From Enoplolaimus lenunculus (Eukaryota > Nematoda > Enoplea > Enoplida > Thoracostomopsidae), in assembly GCA_030248215.1 (NCBI GenBank), contig JASANG010003380.1, forward strand, positions 168,501-232,500: DNA of 64,000 nucleotides, written 5' to 3'. This document shows positions 21,501-34,979 of the stretch, one piece after another. Positions within the stretch are counted from its first letter, which is position 1. Each line of letters begins with the position of its first letter. The notes below the pieces were generated by a model, which was not told the origin of the DNA, searched no databases, and worked only from the letters and a program-made list of their open reading frames with translations. The translations under genes were made by a program, and so were the position numbers.

Positions 21501-21937
21501 CCAACCACAATACCCATATGAAACGGTGCCATTTCTGAAAGTCAACACGACCGGTGAAGTTGCCATCTCTGCGAGATATACCGACCCTTTTATTAGAAAC
21601 TTTTCGCTTGTGAGTAACAACTAAACTTCTCAGATACGCGTCTATTTTATTAAAAAAACACTCATTCTTTTGAATATTTTACGTATTTTTTTCTCAAATT
21701 ATAACAATTGTTGACGAGTGAACTGTAGCAGAATTTAATAAAGGTTCACAGTATACAACGCGAGCTAAAATATTCTGTAAAAAATCTATTTTATTCTACA
21801 GTTTAAAGCAATCTGTGCCACGAATGCAACGCCTAAAACTGCGTTTCTGAGTTCTATAGCAACAAGCGTTGCAAGATACGATTGCAGTAAAAGTTTGGAA
21901 CTTGTTTTGCTAAAGCTACTGAGTTCGATATATAAAT
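21501..21937 (+). CDS. Two candidate exons of an unidentified gene
   Basis: Exon a (21501-21609) follows CTTAG, is open in one frame (QPQYPYETVPFLKVN...), and ends at a strong GTGAGT in phase 0. Exon b (21802-about 21937) follows TTCTACAG and continues in phase 0 (FKAICATNATPKTAFLSSIA..., with SLELVLLKLL). Their composition looks like protein, and the splice signals and phases agree. I do not recognise the protein. No start or further exons were found in the neighbouring repeats, so this is either part of a long-intron gene or a relic. Confidence 0.4.
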
Positions 21938-22065
21938 GTAAACGTGGTAGATTTGTGTTATATGCTATATTGTTTAGCCTAAAATTTGAAAAGTTTAGAG
22001 GTTGCTGAAAAAAAGGGTGAGGGGGGTAAATTCGGCATCTGTGAAAGGGTGCGTTTTGTAATGTA

Positions 22066-22277
22066 CACTGCAAAAAATGGTGAGTCAAATTGACTGTCGC
22101 CGAAATAGGCTTTTCGTTTTACTACACAAACGGAGTCAAAAGCGACTCCGCCAAAGTCAAACGTTCGACTCAGTGAATCGAATTTGACACTGGCGGAGTT
22201 GAATTTTGACTCAGATCGTGTAGTCCCGTAGAGCCTATTTCGGTGAGAGTCAATTTGACTCAGCATTTTTTGCAGTG
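22066..22277. repeat. F2 MITE (TGAGTCA-rich palindrome)
   Basis: Near-perfect inverted repeat of about 212 bp flanked by TA. Ends are CACTGCAAAAAATGG; arms contain GAGTCAAATTGACT and the block AATAGGCTCTACGGGACTAC. Other copies: 22738, 28975 (partial), 29374, 31367, 38480, 55230. Confidence 0.9.
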
Positions 22278-22737
22278 TATCAGCATACAAGCGGGCCGGG
22301 CCCGACTTTGGGCCCAAACTTTGGACCCGTTCGCAGAAATAAACTGGAGCAGTGCGTAAACATCTTTCGTCCTGTGAGTCCATGATATAAACCGCTGGTT
22401 TGATATTGTAACTAGATTTAGATACGTATTTTTGAACCTTAATTCCTTTCACTTTTCATAAATACTGCGACCATGAAGTGGCAAGGATTTTGAAAAGTAT
22501 GGTTTACGTTCTGCAAAAATTTCGAAGGAAAATGTTTTGAGTTCCTAAATTGTAATCATTGCACAGATGTAAATAGTTTTCTAGTCCACTGTACTAACAA
22601 ACGACCTCGTTGGTTATCTAGAATTTTGAACTGCAGACGTTTCTGCGGCTACTTCGACAAATCCGTTAATTACTGGCGTGAAAACACAGTACTACTTCTA
22701 TTGTTAATATCCAAGTTCACCAAACGCGTGCTTAGTA

Positions 22738-22945
22738 CACTGCAAAAATGTTGAATCAAATTGACTCTCTCCGAAATAGGCTCTACGGGACTACACAAAC
22801 TGAGTGAAATTCGACTTCGCAAGAGCCAAATTCGGCTCACTGAGTCGCACGTTTGACTCTGGCGGAGTCGAATTGGACTCAGTTTGTGTAGTCCCGTAGA
22901 GCCTATTTCGGAGGAAGTCAATTTGACTCACCATTTTTTGCAGTG
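22738..22945. repeat. F2 MITE copy
   Basis: Same ends and TA flanks. The centre differs in the order of the GAGTC/GACTC blocks, so copies are not simple duplicates. Confidence 0.9.
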
Positions 22946-24782
<1,837 letters not shown>

Positions 24783-24975
24783 TATAAATATGTATTTTGA
24801 TTTTAGTTTTTGAGTAAACGATTGAGCATTTTGTTTGTCTACAAATGTTTCAGATTTGTACTAAATAAGAGCAGTGGGTGTTTTGCTTAAATTTTGGATC
24901 AAGCCCGCCCCCACTCCCCTTGAAGTAAGGGGGGAACTTTATTTGATACCATCAAGAGTCGATGATTACTATTTA

Positions 24976-25262
24976 CAGGGTACAACCGGAGGTATGTCTC
25001 CGGCTCCGGCAGAAAATCGGCTTCCGACTCCGGCAGAATTTTGGCCGGAGGTTCCGGCAATTTCGGTAGTAAGATGTTGCATAATTGTGCAAAATTTATC
25101 TGTTTAGCGCGTTTCGTTTTACTCTTGTAACAATTTTCAGGAATGAATTTTGTGAAATTTCGCGACAATTAGCGTAAAACCAAGCAGCTTAATAGCGTAT
25201 TGCAGATATTGGCTAAAATTAACTAATTAACCATCATTTTACTACATAATTTCGCCTCACCT
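24976..25262. repeat. F3 MITE, right end lost
   Basis: CAGGGTACAACCGGAGGT at the left, conserved middle, then breaks off at about GCCTCAC without the CACCCTG end. Confidence 0.7.
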
Positions 25263-25714
25263 TCAAATAGTTCGGAGGGCTGGGGTCCAGTTTGCATATT
25301 TGACGAAAACTAATGATAATTGGCTTTCACATAAATGCTCTGCGCTTATATTCTTTATCAATTCTTGTGTTTTTTCGCAAATCTATAAATGTGTTGAGTA
25401 TTACACCTCCCTGAATCAGGGGTTCGGGCTAAAATACAACGCGCGGTGGTACATTTTGTGCCATGCACCAGCGCGTCAGTTGCACACTCTTCTGCAAGGT
25501 GGACACCATCTACTCTCGATACCATTAAGGTGGTACGCTTTTTACTTGATTCTACAATTGTTTCAGATTTGTAGAAAATAAGTATTAGTGTTATTTTTAA
25601 TTCTGGATCAAGTCAATACCCCCTTCAACTAAGGAGGAAAATTACTTGACACAGTTAGGGTGAGCTTTGTTTGATACTACCCGAGTAAATTTAATTTTAT
25701 AATATATTTTGAAG

Positions 25715-26745
25715 TAAGTTGTACCAAGAGTGGATGATCACTCTTTATAACAAGAGTGTGCAACTGGGTACATTCTGTGTATTAAAGAATGTACCCGGCA
25801 CGCGTTGCATTTTTGTTCGATCCCCCCCTCAATCAAGGGGTGTTTAAGCAAGAGATTCAAGAGCGGATGATGCATACTTCAGCAAGAGTATATAACTGGG
25901 TACATTGTGTGTTGAAAAGAATGTATCCTGCACGCGTTGCTTTTTTGGCCTACACACCCCCTTATTTAGGGGTACAACTTATGCGAACCATGGCATTTGA
26001 TGTATCCGGCAACAAAACATTTTATACCATGCGGAATCCTAAGAGTTGCACACTGTTGTATCATGCACTCTTGGTTGTACCAAATGTGGAAAATTGTTGT
26101 TTAACAAGAGTGTGCAACTTGGCACATTTTGTATGGAAAAAATGTACCTTACACGCGTTGCGTTTTTGCCATATTCCCCTATGTTTAGAGGGGTGTACAA
26201 CCGGTGCGAACCGTTGCACTATGTATGCGGTGTCAAACATGCTCCCGTTATAGTATAATTTAGGGGTATTCATGTGATAGCGACCCCCTCCAGTCTAAAC
26301 AAGGGGAGGCGTCCAAAAACGCAACATCTGGTGGTACATTTTCTGCCATGCGGAACCCCAACAGTTGCTCACTCTTGTATTATGCTCTCTTGGTTGTACC
26401 AAGAGTGGATGGTGTCCACCTTGCAGAAGAGTGTTCAACTGCTTGGGCTGTGCATGGCGCAAAGTGTACCAGCACGCGTTGCATTTTTGCTCGACCCCCC
26501 TGATTTGGGGGGTTGTCACCACTTAATCTACATAGTAGACATAGGAGTTAAAATATAATCGGAGCGACTTTAGCTAAAATTCAAAGTATTGGTTCTACGT
26601 TTCCCCCCCCCAAATAAGGGGGGGTAGGCCAAAAACGCAACGCGTGCCGGGTACATTCTTTAATACACAGAATGTACCCAGTTGCACACTCTTGTTATAA
26701 AGAGTGATCATCCACTCTTGGTTGTACCAACTCCGTACAATGTCA
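25715..26745. repeat. FB: fold-back element of about 1 kb
   Basis: The segment 25715-25825 recurs almost perfectly as its reverse complement at 26610-26735 (shared words include GAATGTACCCGGCACGCGTT and GAGTGTGCAACTGGGTACAT). Between and beside them are four or five looser copies of the same module (GTACCAAGAGTGGATG, GTTGCACACTCTTG, ACGCGTTGC, C-runs facing G-runs). Each module can itself form small hairpins such as ACATTCT/AGAATGT. Related modules start near 25420 and recur at 63421-63535. No transposase is visible. Confidence 0.75.
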
Positions 26746-26903
26746 TTAGCTATTGCTTGCAAGTGCTTCTATGGTAAATTTGCCGTCAATGTTAGCGAAA
26801 ACCTTCTAGGTCTTGAACAGATATTTGGTATAATGGATAGTTAAGGTCGTTTTGAGAACTGAGGAACTATGTGTAGGGAGCTTTAGCTCTTGACCGGGCC
26901 TTC

Positions 26904-27104
26904 GGCTCATGTATAGAACAGGGCCGGATCGTTTCCCAGACGGGCTATAATAGAGTCAGTTTAAGCTTTAGACTAATTTTTTGCTTAGGCTTAGGCTTAG
27001 GCTTAGGAATAGGCTCATCCACATGCTTAGGCTTAAGCTTAGGCTTAGGCTTAGGGTTACAAATATGCTTATACTACTGTTCCGGCCCTGTTCTATACAT
27101 GGGC
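26904..27104. repeat. F1 MITE, 'TATAGAACAGGGCCGG' subtype
   Basis: Ends GGCTCATGTATAGAACAGGG and CGGCCCTGTTCTATACATGG; interior with about ten TTAGGC units in two blocks. Confidence 0.88.
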
Positions 27105-27842
27105 AGACCTTCTATACAGCGATCATGCCAATCTAAGCTGAAGTGTACAATTGACAACCAAACGCTATTTTATGCTATTATGATTCTTTAACAATTTTGT
27201 AGGATTTAGACTCCGTTTGCACCGAAATTTATTGCTTAAACCAAATTCTTCGCCAAGTTCTTTTTTTTGTAAAATTTTGAAATTCTAAAAAGTATGAATT
27301 TGTGATTTAAATATATTAATTTACCAGGTAATTTTATTTTATGCCAGATGAATTGAACCAGTTGTTTTGACGAAATTTACCTAATCAAGTATATATATTT
27401 CGAGACGAGTATTAATTTTAGTTTTGAACACGGTTAGTGTGACATGTATATTGGGTGCGCACAAGGCCGGCGCTGCGATAGTCGCCCCCATCCAAACAGG
27501 TTCAAGATGGCTTCCAATTAAATGTTTCACAACTCTTTAACTTCATGGTGCACGAAAATTTTTTAGTTTGCTAAAATGGGATCCTCAAGGGTCAGCTCTG
27601 CCAATTGGAGCGTTCGGGGGGGGGATTCCGCCTGCAATGCAAGCACGGACCAGTAAGTTCGAGTACGGTGGAAGTTTATTCTGGTAGAGGCAGCGAGACA
27701 ATTTTGCAAACTTTTTCAATATTTTGACTATTTTAATTATATAATTTCAGTGCATTTAAAAAATTTTCCAAATTTGGCTTGCAAAATTGCTTAAATATAC
27801 TAGCTAACGCATTATAAGTGCAGTTGTAAATATTGACGAGCA
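27105..27842. other. Upstream region of the LIM gene
   Basis: Expected to hold the promoter of the LIM gene. No repeats recognised. A G-run (about nine G) lies near 27620, and there is no clear TATA box close to 27843. Confidence 0.4.
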
Positions 27843-29688
27843 ATGAAGGATCCGATTTGCCATCGATGTGGCCGTCAGACGTATTTCAACGATAAAATGG
27901 GTCCGTTTAAGGACGGTACTTATTTTCATCACGGCTGTTTCAAATGTTGGATTTGTGGCACGCGACTTATTCTCAAAACGTACTTTAATAATCGCAATGA
28001 TACAACGGATATGGAGGTTAGGCATTTTCGACGTTTATTTAGGTTTTAAATGCTGAGTTTTGAGTAGCTGTATTCTGGGACCAGTGCCAGAGCAGGCTAG
28101 GGTGGGGCTCCCCAAAATTCCAATGTGGGCTCACCTAAATTCCAGGGTGGGGTTCCCCAAAATTCCAGGGTGGGGTTCCCCAAAATTCTAGGGTGGGGCT
28201 CCCCAAAATTCCAGGGTGGGGGCCCCTTGCGATAATGAAAATATTTTTCAAATTATGATGAGTATCAACGGCTGTTTTTTTGTTTAAACTCTTGTTAGGG
28301 CGGGGGTCGCTTGTTGGGATGGGCCCAGCGAAATGGGGGTATGGGGGTAGCCACTCCGGCCTTGGATGGAACACACCACGTATATCAACGAATAGTGATT
28401 GGTCTCGTGTCTTTCGAATCATTGAATGGTGAGCTTCGAAATTTAACGTCTTACATTTGATTCGCTGTAGTTTTTGAACAAATTTTTAGCACAGTAATTA
28501 ATGCATCGTTCACAATAAAAAATTTCATTTTGTCATCAAATCCGCTCGCTATAAGGTAGGGTTAACGTATGTCAATTTTCAAAATTGTCGTGCGTTAAAC
28601 TAACGCAAAAATTGCGTTAGCCCTACCGTAACAAGTGTCACAGAGCATTCATTTATTAACACGCGTTATGGTATGGTAAATGCAATTTTTGCCTTAGAGT
28701 ACGCTTAGCGTATGACTGTTTTCAAAATTGACACGTGTTACCGTACCACATAAGGTTTTCGGTGCCAAAATGAAAATATTTATTGTGAACGATGTATAGC
28801 AGAGTTGCTCTATATGCATTTCAGAATATGGGTCTACATTTTGGTTGGTTATACTCAAAAATAAACGTTTTATTTAGAAAAGTATTGTTTGGTTAGAAAA
28901 CTAAAAATTATTATCTGAAACCACCACCCGTTGGCGAAGTAGTATACTTTGATCTCTGTTGTAACTTGTCCACACACTGCAAAAAATGGTGAGTCAAAAT
29001 GACTGTCTCCAAAATAGGCTTTTCTGGAATACACGAACCCAGAATGATTTGCGTTACTGTCAAAAAACAAAGACAGAACGTGGTTCCGTGTTTACTGGAA
29101 TAGTATAAGCTTAAGCATTAGAAGAATTTTTTGGTTAGGTTTAGGCTTAGGCTTAGGTATAAGCTCATTCTTACGCTTAGACTTAGGTTTGGGCTTAGGC
29201 TTAGGAATGTGCATATACTACTGTTCCAGACCTGTTCTATACTATGTTTCGGTTACTTTTAAACAGAAAACCTGGAAATATAGCAATTTTCCAAAATCTT
29301 TATGGTTGAGCACCCAGTAAAACTTTTAGTGTTTTGTGGTTCAATTTCATGTGAATTCCCTAAGATAGCCCTACACAGAAAAAATGGCGAGTCAAATTGA
29401 ATTTCTCCGAAGTAGGCTCTACGGGACTATACAAACCGAGTCCAACTCCATTCCGCCAAATTCAAACATGCGACTCAGTGAATCAAATTTGACTCTGGCG
29501 GAGTCGAATTTGACTTAGTTTGTGTAGTCCCGTAGAGCCTATTTCGGAGAGAGTCAATATGAGTCACCATTTTTTGCAGTGTAGAGCGAGTTAAACTGTT
29601 CTAAATCGCAGTTGGTTTTCAGGTTTACTGCAGCGCCCACGTGCCAACTCCTGGACCGCACGACCCCATTCCACATCGATCGAATTTG
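27843..29688 (+). CDS. LIM-domain protein, first two exons (3' part not found)
   Basis: Exon 1 (27843-28016) and exon 2 (29623-29688) join in phase 0 across GTTAGG...TTTCAG to give a complete LIM zinc-binding domain from residue 6: CHRC, then FHHGC, FKCWIC, and finally YCSAH from exon 2. The linker DGTYFHHGC...GTRLILKTYFNN and the tail HVPTPGPHDP resemble the single LIM domain at the N-terminus of LIM-transglutaminase-like proteins (ltd-1/Hillarin type), but this is from memory and weak. Exon 2 ends TTG before GTATTT, so more exons must follow; none could be identified downstream. LIM domains bind partner proteins, often at actin structures. The intron carries a 23-bp tandem repeat, a short MITE, F1 and F2 copies. 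Confidence 0.7.
28095..28230. repeat. 23-bp tandem repeat, about 5.5 units
   Basis: Unit AGGGTGGGGCTCCCCAAAAT plus TCC, each unit containing a GGGG/CCCC palindrome. Lies 80 bp after LIM exon 1. Confidence 0.85.
28504..28794. repeat. Short MITE with CATCGTTCACAATAAA ends
   Basis: Inverted ends CATCGTTCACAATAAA and TTTATTGTGAACGATG. The interior has a second inverted pair (GGTAGGGTTAACGTATG / GCGTTAGCCCTACC and GTACCACA). A TA on the right side suits a TA target. Confidence 0.7.
28975..29581. repeat. F2 fragment, F1 copy and full F2 copy in a row
   Basis: 28975-29035 is one F2 arm only. 29058-29250 is an F1 copy with worn ends (GTTCCAGACCTGTTCTATAC at the right) and many TTAGGC units. 29374-29581 is a full F2 copy, ending 41 bp before LIM exon 2. 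Confidence 0.75.
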
Positions 29689-29857
29689 GTATTTTCGCCG
29701 AAGACCAAAGGACAATACCCGACAAATTTGTTGATGAGTCGAAATTGAAATTTAAAATTATAAAATATCTAAGTTCAGTAGAATGCGATTTGTAGATTGT
29801 GAAATGGAGCCGCGTTCGAAATAGTATTTTTAAGTGCCGTTTAGCTATGCCATCACC

Positions 29858-30069
29858 CAGGATGCAACCGGACGTGAAAAATACCGGAGCCGGAGGTCAA
29901 CGAAACTTGTTGGAGCCAGAGGTGAGGCGAAATTAGATAGAAAAAATGATGGTTAATTAGTAAATTGTAGGCAATATCTGCGATATGTTGTTAAGTTGTT
30001 TGTTTTTACGGTAACTGCCGGATGCCGATTGTCTACCGGAGCCGGAGTCAGACATCCGGTTGTACCATG
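29858..30069. repeat. F3 MITE, internally deleted, opposite orientation
   Basis: CAGGATGCAACCGGACG and CATCCGGTTGTACCATG ends with CCGGAGCCGGAG and GGTGAGGCGAAATTAG inside. Shorter than other copies (about 210 bp). Confidence 0.7.
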
Positions 30070-30753
30070 CCAACATGTCATGCTTACTTTTAGAGTCAAA
30101 CTTACGTTTAATTTGAAACTTAAACTAAGGCATTATCCCGCATTCTCAACTGTTTGAAACACATATTACCTGGTAGATACAGCTCGTGTAACCTTCGAAT
30201 CAGTAAATGCTGACGCTCAAACTTCAGAAAATTTTTAACATTTGATTTATTCTATTCGTGTAGCAATTTTGAGTTCAGCAACACACTCTTCAAAGGGAAA
30301 ACTAGCGATGCAATCCAATGCAAATTATAACATTTGTCACTCAAGAAAGGGTGTATTAATTTTTGCGTTCGGATCGCTAGGCGACGTGTTCAATCTATAG
30401 CGGTTTCTGCAATATTAAAATTTAGGTATTGCAGCATGGTTAAGTTTGGACTGCAGTCCTTTTCATGCTATGGTATCGCATTTTGCTAAATTTTGCTGTA
30501 TGTTTTCTTTATGACTTCTGGAAATTTCAGTTTATCTGAAATATTGAACTTTTAATTTCTTTTTTTCGCAGTGCTGTAAATAAACTAATGTGTAGTGATT
30601 TTTTGAGCGTTAAGCATTCTGTTGGCTCGTAGTTTTCAGTTGTTCGCAACATTTCCGCAGAAAAACTTTCCGCTCCTGATCTTTGCATAGGTTGCCGTTA
30701 ATATCATTTGAGGAAGCATAAGCCTGAATGCCTATTAAACATAAAGTATGTTT
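30070..30753. other. Unassigned AT-rich stretch
   Basis: No gene seen. A stray F1 right end (AACTTTCCGCTCCTGATCTT) lies at about 30663-30690. Confidence 0.4.
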
Positions 30754-31314
30754 GTCCCATGTATAGAATAGGGCCTTAACGTTTCCCTGTGTGGCTGTAA
30801 TAGATCCAGCTTATTGCTTTTAGACTAACTTTTTTGCTTAGACTTTGGCATAGGAAGAGGCTCATCTTTACGCTTAGGCTTAGATTTAGGCTTTATGGAT
30901 GTGATTTAGAACACTGAAACAAAGCAAAGTCTGGTTGAAAATCAACCTCTGGTTTAGGTTATTTTTTTCCGAAGTTTCAGCGTTTTCAGTGGTGACACTT
31001 TTCGTATCTTTGTAAAAGTTGTATCGTTGAGCATTTTCAAATTTGTGACAATTTTCGGACTCAAAATTATCAATACAACTCAGAAAAGCCATAAAGCTAT
31101 TTTCTGAATTTACTTTATATATAGATAATTAAGCCACTGTTACTTTTAGGGGTAAAACAGTAGATTAAGCGTATTTCTCAGCCTAAGCCTAAGCGTTGCA
31201 AAAATGTGTTCATAAGCATAAGGCTAAGTCTCAGCAAAAATGTAATCTAGAATCTAAATCTACTCTTTTATACACCGACCAGAAACCTTGACGCCTCTTA
31301 AAGTAACATGGGCC
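30754..31314. repeat. Two F1 MITEs of different terminal subtype
   Basis: 30754-about 30897 has the 'CCCATGTATAGAATAGGGCC' end and lacks its right terminus. 31136-31314 has the 'GTTACTTTTAGGGG...CTTAAAGTAACATGGGCC' ends. Both keep GCCTAAGC or TTAGGC cores. Confidence 0.75.
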
Positions 31315-31366
31315 GATAATTGTTTAAAATATGTAGTAAAAAACGGTATTTTTCTCTGATCCGTTA

Positions 31367-31567
31367 CACTGCAAAAATGGTGAGTAAAATTGACTCTATC
31401 CGAAATAGGCTCTAACACAAACTGAGTCAAACTCGACTCCGCCCGAGTCAAACGTGCAACTCAGTGAGTCGAATTTGACTGCGGTGGAGTCGAATTCGAC
31501 ACAGTTTGTGCAGTCTCGTAGAGCCTATCTCGGAGGAAGTCAATTTGACTCACACTTTTTTGCAGTG
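31367..31567. repeat. F2 MITE copy
   Basis: TA-flanked CACTGCAAAAATGG ends and the GAGTCAAACTCGACTCCGCC interior. Confidence 0.88.
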
Positions 31568-31889
31568 TACGGTTTGAATCCGGTATGTTTTCACCGAAAT
31601 TACATATATGGTATTTTCAGTATTGAAAATTATTTACCTGCTAATTGCAAGAATCTGAAATATATACGCTAAAATAAGTAAAAAAATTTTACGTAGTGTT
31701 GGTGGTATCATAGTTCATCAATTGACAACAAACGACTTTTACGGTGACAAGTATTTTTTACTTTCTTATTTCGTTCCGGGTATTTCGTAATTCCAATCGC
31801 ACATTTGCTTTCACGCTATACTCCTACTATGTAGGTACTAAAGCGTATAATGCGTCGTTTACAATAATTTTGTCAACGGTGTCACATTA

Positions 31890-32179
31890 CTGTAGTGACC
31901 CAAATAAGAGGGGTCCCAAATTTGAGTCCAAATCAATAGGAGTCTGTATCCCTAATAAGAGTCCATAAGCGTGTAGACTCTCTAAACCCTATTTACAGAC
32001 CATAAATGTCAATAATTCCGAAATGTAGCGCATAAATGATTGCAAGACCAAATAAAGTTGAGTTCTAAACTTTAAAGCGTACTTAAGTTTTGAAAGTAAC
32101 ATTCCAAAGTATAACTACAGTCCGTAACCGAATAACAGGCGGTAAATATCAGTCCCCAATCTTATTCGGGTCACTACAG
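31890..32179. repeat. F5 Tc1-like MITE
   Basis: Both ends present (CTGTAGTGACCCAAATAAGA and TTATTCGGGTCACTACAG), flanked by TA on each side, orientation opposite to the 54112 copy. Inner words ATTGATTTGGACTC and GACATTTATGG are shared between copies. Confidence 0.85.
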
Positions 32180-32451
32180 TAAACATAATTGCGTCTTCAT
32201 TACTTAATTTTATTAATATTTGCAATATGGATGCGTATATAATTTTTACGCGGTGACAAAACGTTCAAATAGCGTTAACACAGTGATAAATGTGTAATTT
32301 TCGTTGATAATCTTTGGCCGAAAATAGACATTCCTGCGATGGGTTACAAGTGCACCTGAAATTCATTAAATAAATAGTAAAATCCGACCGTTTTGCTGGG
32401 GACACAGAAGCCGATTCCAATTAATTGTTATACAGCAATACTTTTTTTCCA

Positions 32452-32789
32452 TTTCTTAGGCTTATTCATAAACGTAGGCTTAGGAATATGCTTATACTAC
32501 TGTAACGGCCCTGTTCTATGCCATTGGTCCTTTTTCTTAATTATAAAACTATCGAAAAATCTCCAAATGGTTTATTTTTAGATTTATTTATGCTGCTTAA
32601 AGAAAAACTGATCATTTGAAGTTTCCCATCCCGGAAATATTCTGCTAATTTCGGCCAATGTGACTTTTAGGGGCGCAACAGTATATTAAGAGTATTCCTA
32701 AACCTAAGCAAAAAACGTAATTAGAATCTAAACCTGCTCTTTTATGGGCCCACCAGAAACCTGGACGCCCCTTAAATTACCATGAGCCC
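32452..32789. repeat. F1 right half and a second small F1 copy
   Basis: 32452-32526 is the right half of the 'CGGCCCTGTTCTATG' subtype. 32653-32789 is a compact copy of the 'ATGTGACTTTTAGGGGCG' subtype with only one or two telomeric units. Confidence 0.7.
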
Positions 32790-33054
32790 AAATTTCTGTC
32801 TAGGGCAGTTGCGGTAATAATTGTTGTAGCAAACGTGACAAACGAAACTACGGGCGTTGCCGGAAATTCAGATGAGGGAATCGGTATCGAAAAACGACTA
32901 ATAATGTTGGCTCTTAAGAAAATATCTCCACATCGCTGAAATTTATTTTAGAAGTCCCCGTTTATAAATTGACCTGGCTATACGGAGTAGACCCAGATGG
33001 ACGGATTCAAAAATTTCTGACGGGGTGAAGGGCGGGATGGCAAATGTTGCGAAA

Positions 33055-33225
33055 CGTTAAATTTGTAAGGTAAGGACCTCATCATTTTATCGGCAAAAAA
33101 TTTTCTGAGGGAGAAAATTGTAAGGTAAAGGTCCTTATCATTTTATCATCAAAAAGTTTTCTGACAGGGAAAAATTGCAAGGTATATAATGGACGTTACC
33201 ATTTTATGATAAAAAATTCTGACGG
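33055..33225. repeat. Approximate 60-bp tandem repeat, three units
   Basis: Three units of the form AAGGTAAGGACCTCATCATT, then TTATC-A/G-AAAAATTTTCTGA. Diverged but in clear register. Confidence 0.65.
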
Positions 33226-33268
33226 CGCGCCCCTGTGGATTTAGCTAGTCGGAGTATATACTTTTTAG

Positions 33269-33731
33269 GGCCAATGTATAGAACATGACTGGAACAGCAG
33301 TATAAGCATATTTGTAAGCCTAAGCCGTGGCTTAAGCCTAAGTCTAAGCGTAAGAATGAGCTTATACCTAAGCCTAAGCCTAAGCCCGTGGTTTAAGCCT
33401 AAGACTAAGCGTAAGAATGAGCTTATACCTAAGCCTAAGCCTAAGCCTAAGTCCGTGGCTTAAGCCTAAGTCTAAGCGTAAGAATGAGCTTATACCTAAG
33501 CCTAAGCCTAAGCCTAAGCCCGTGGGTTAAGCCTAAGTCTAAGCGTAAGAATGAGCTTATACCTAAGCCTAAGCTTAAGCCCGTGGCTTAAGCCTAAGTC
33601 TAAGCGTAATGAGCTTATACCTAAGCCTAAGTCTAAGCCTAAGCGTAATCAAAAAAAATTAGTTTAAAACGTAAGCGTACTCTATTACAGTCAAGCTGGA
33701 AAACGTTCGGGTCATGTTCTATACATGGGCC
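33269..33731. repeat. F1 MITE with an expanded 60-70-bp interior tandem repeat
   Basis: Ordinary F1 ends (GGCCAATGTATAGAACATG, TGTTCTATACATGGGCC), but the centre is a tandem array of about five units, each GTGGCTTAAGCCTAAGTCTA + AGCGTAAGAATGAGCTTATA + CCTAAGCC(TAAGCC)n. Units differ mainly in the number of GCCTAA copies, so repeats of two sizes are nested. Confidence 0.9.
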
Positions 33732-33754
33732 CGTTTTTAGTGTGATCGACTTAC

Positions 33755-34008
33755 CACGAATCAATCAATTTGTACCGAATTCTGCTATCGTTTTGAATAA
33801 TTTTTGCATATCGACAAGGTTCAGTTTCTCGACAAAATAGAGCCGCTGCTCCGCCGTCAGCGTTTGTTTGTTGGTCGGTCGCGATCGCCTCACTGGAATC
33901 CTCCAGTTCCGGTGTGGTAAAGCTTGAAGCATTCTCTGGGACGCTAATTGCTGATGCAGAATTCGAAGCTTTGTTTCGTTTGAATTCCGCTGGCTGCAGT
34001 GTGGGAAT
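33755..34008 (-). CDS. Orphan internal exon on the minus strand
   Basis: Between an acceptor CTATTTTAG and a strong donor GTAAGT, one frame is open across the whole 254 nt (IPTLQPAEFKRNKASNSA..., then SVPENASSFTTPELEDSSEA). A second frame is open up to a stop near the donor. Ser/Ala/Thr/Glu-rich composition suits a disordered region. It may be an exon of the large minus-strand gene upstream: a phase-0 junction from GAG/GTACGC inside that gene's exon 3 would fit. It may equally belong to another gene. Not identified. Confidence 0.4.
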
Positions 34009-34292
34009 CTAAAATAGCATTAATTTTGGACCAAAATTTGGCATTTCATTCTGTCTGGTATGTGGTTTGTTTTGGGTCATAAATTGAAAGTTAATATCTC
34101 TTATGATTGCTTATAAAACACAAGCTTCTAATGAACTTTTTACCAGCACTACGTACTTTAGCTGTGATACAAATTGACCATCAGACGCCAGAAACTGTTT
34201 TTAAGCTGAACCCTATGCGTACAAATCTAAACGAAACCTAAACCTGAATCTAGGTTCAAACACCTGAGCGTAAACGTAATAATATCTGCTAA

Positions 34293-34979
34293 CCAGGGTG
34301 TAACTGGATATCCGTTTTCGTTTCCGCAAAAACTAGTGTCAGTTTCCTGAATGTAGAAATATATACCGGAAATTTTGTTATTTTTATGCCCAAAATTAGT
34401 TATGATACAGAGGTGTAAGTGGGTAATGATTTTCTTACCCGCGTTGCGCTTTACCTGCGGAAATTTTATCTTGTACCCGCAACTATACCCGCACAAAATT
34501 CCTTTACCCACTATCCGCCACTAACCGCCATTATTGTTTCTTCTGTGTTCAATACAATTGTGTCATTTTACAGCGTAAAGATGTTAGTCAGTCGACTTAC
34601 GTTAAAAAACTTTTCATTAGTAACTTTGAAAACAAACCATTCAGTATAAAAATACCACCGGATACTATTGCACATTACACATATCACCGGTAGAACTAGG
34701 AGCAACCTAATGTATTTGTGAGATATGCTGTTATTATTCGATATATAAAGTAAAATTTACGAAATTTATTCAAAATCTTTAAAATTTCCGTGCGTCCGCT
34801 ATTTTTTAAATTTTTACACAGCCCAGTAAATTTTTGCATGTCTCAATTGTGGTAGCAGAAAAATAAAATATCTTTGAAATTTTATACTTCAATATCCGTT
34901 TTGCGTTTCAATTTGCGTTATTTCAGGCCCTATCCGTATCCGCTTCGGTTATCTTTACTATCTGTTTATGTATTCCCTG
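34293..34979. repeat. F4 element, longest copy
   Basis: Left CAGGGTGTAACTGGATATCC, right CTATCTGTTTATGTATTCCCTG, with TTTCGTTTCCG/CGGAAATTTTGTTATTT arms. The centre holds about 280 bp not shared with other F4 copies, including ACCCGC-type words, so it may contain another insertion. Confidence 0.65.

Noticed and set aside
22066-22452. Minus-strand frame of 157 codons
   Set aside because: Largely the translation of an F2 palindrome; similar frames appear at every F2 copy.
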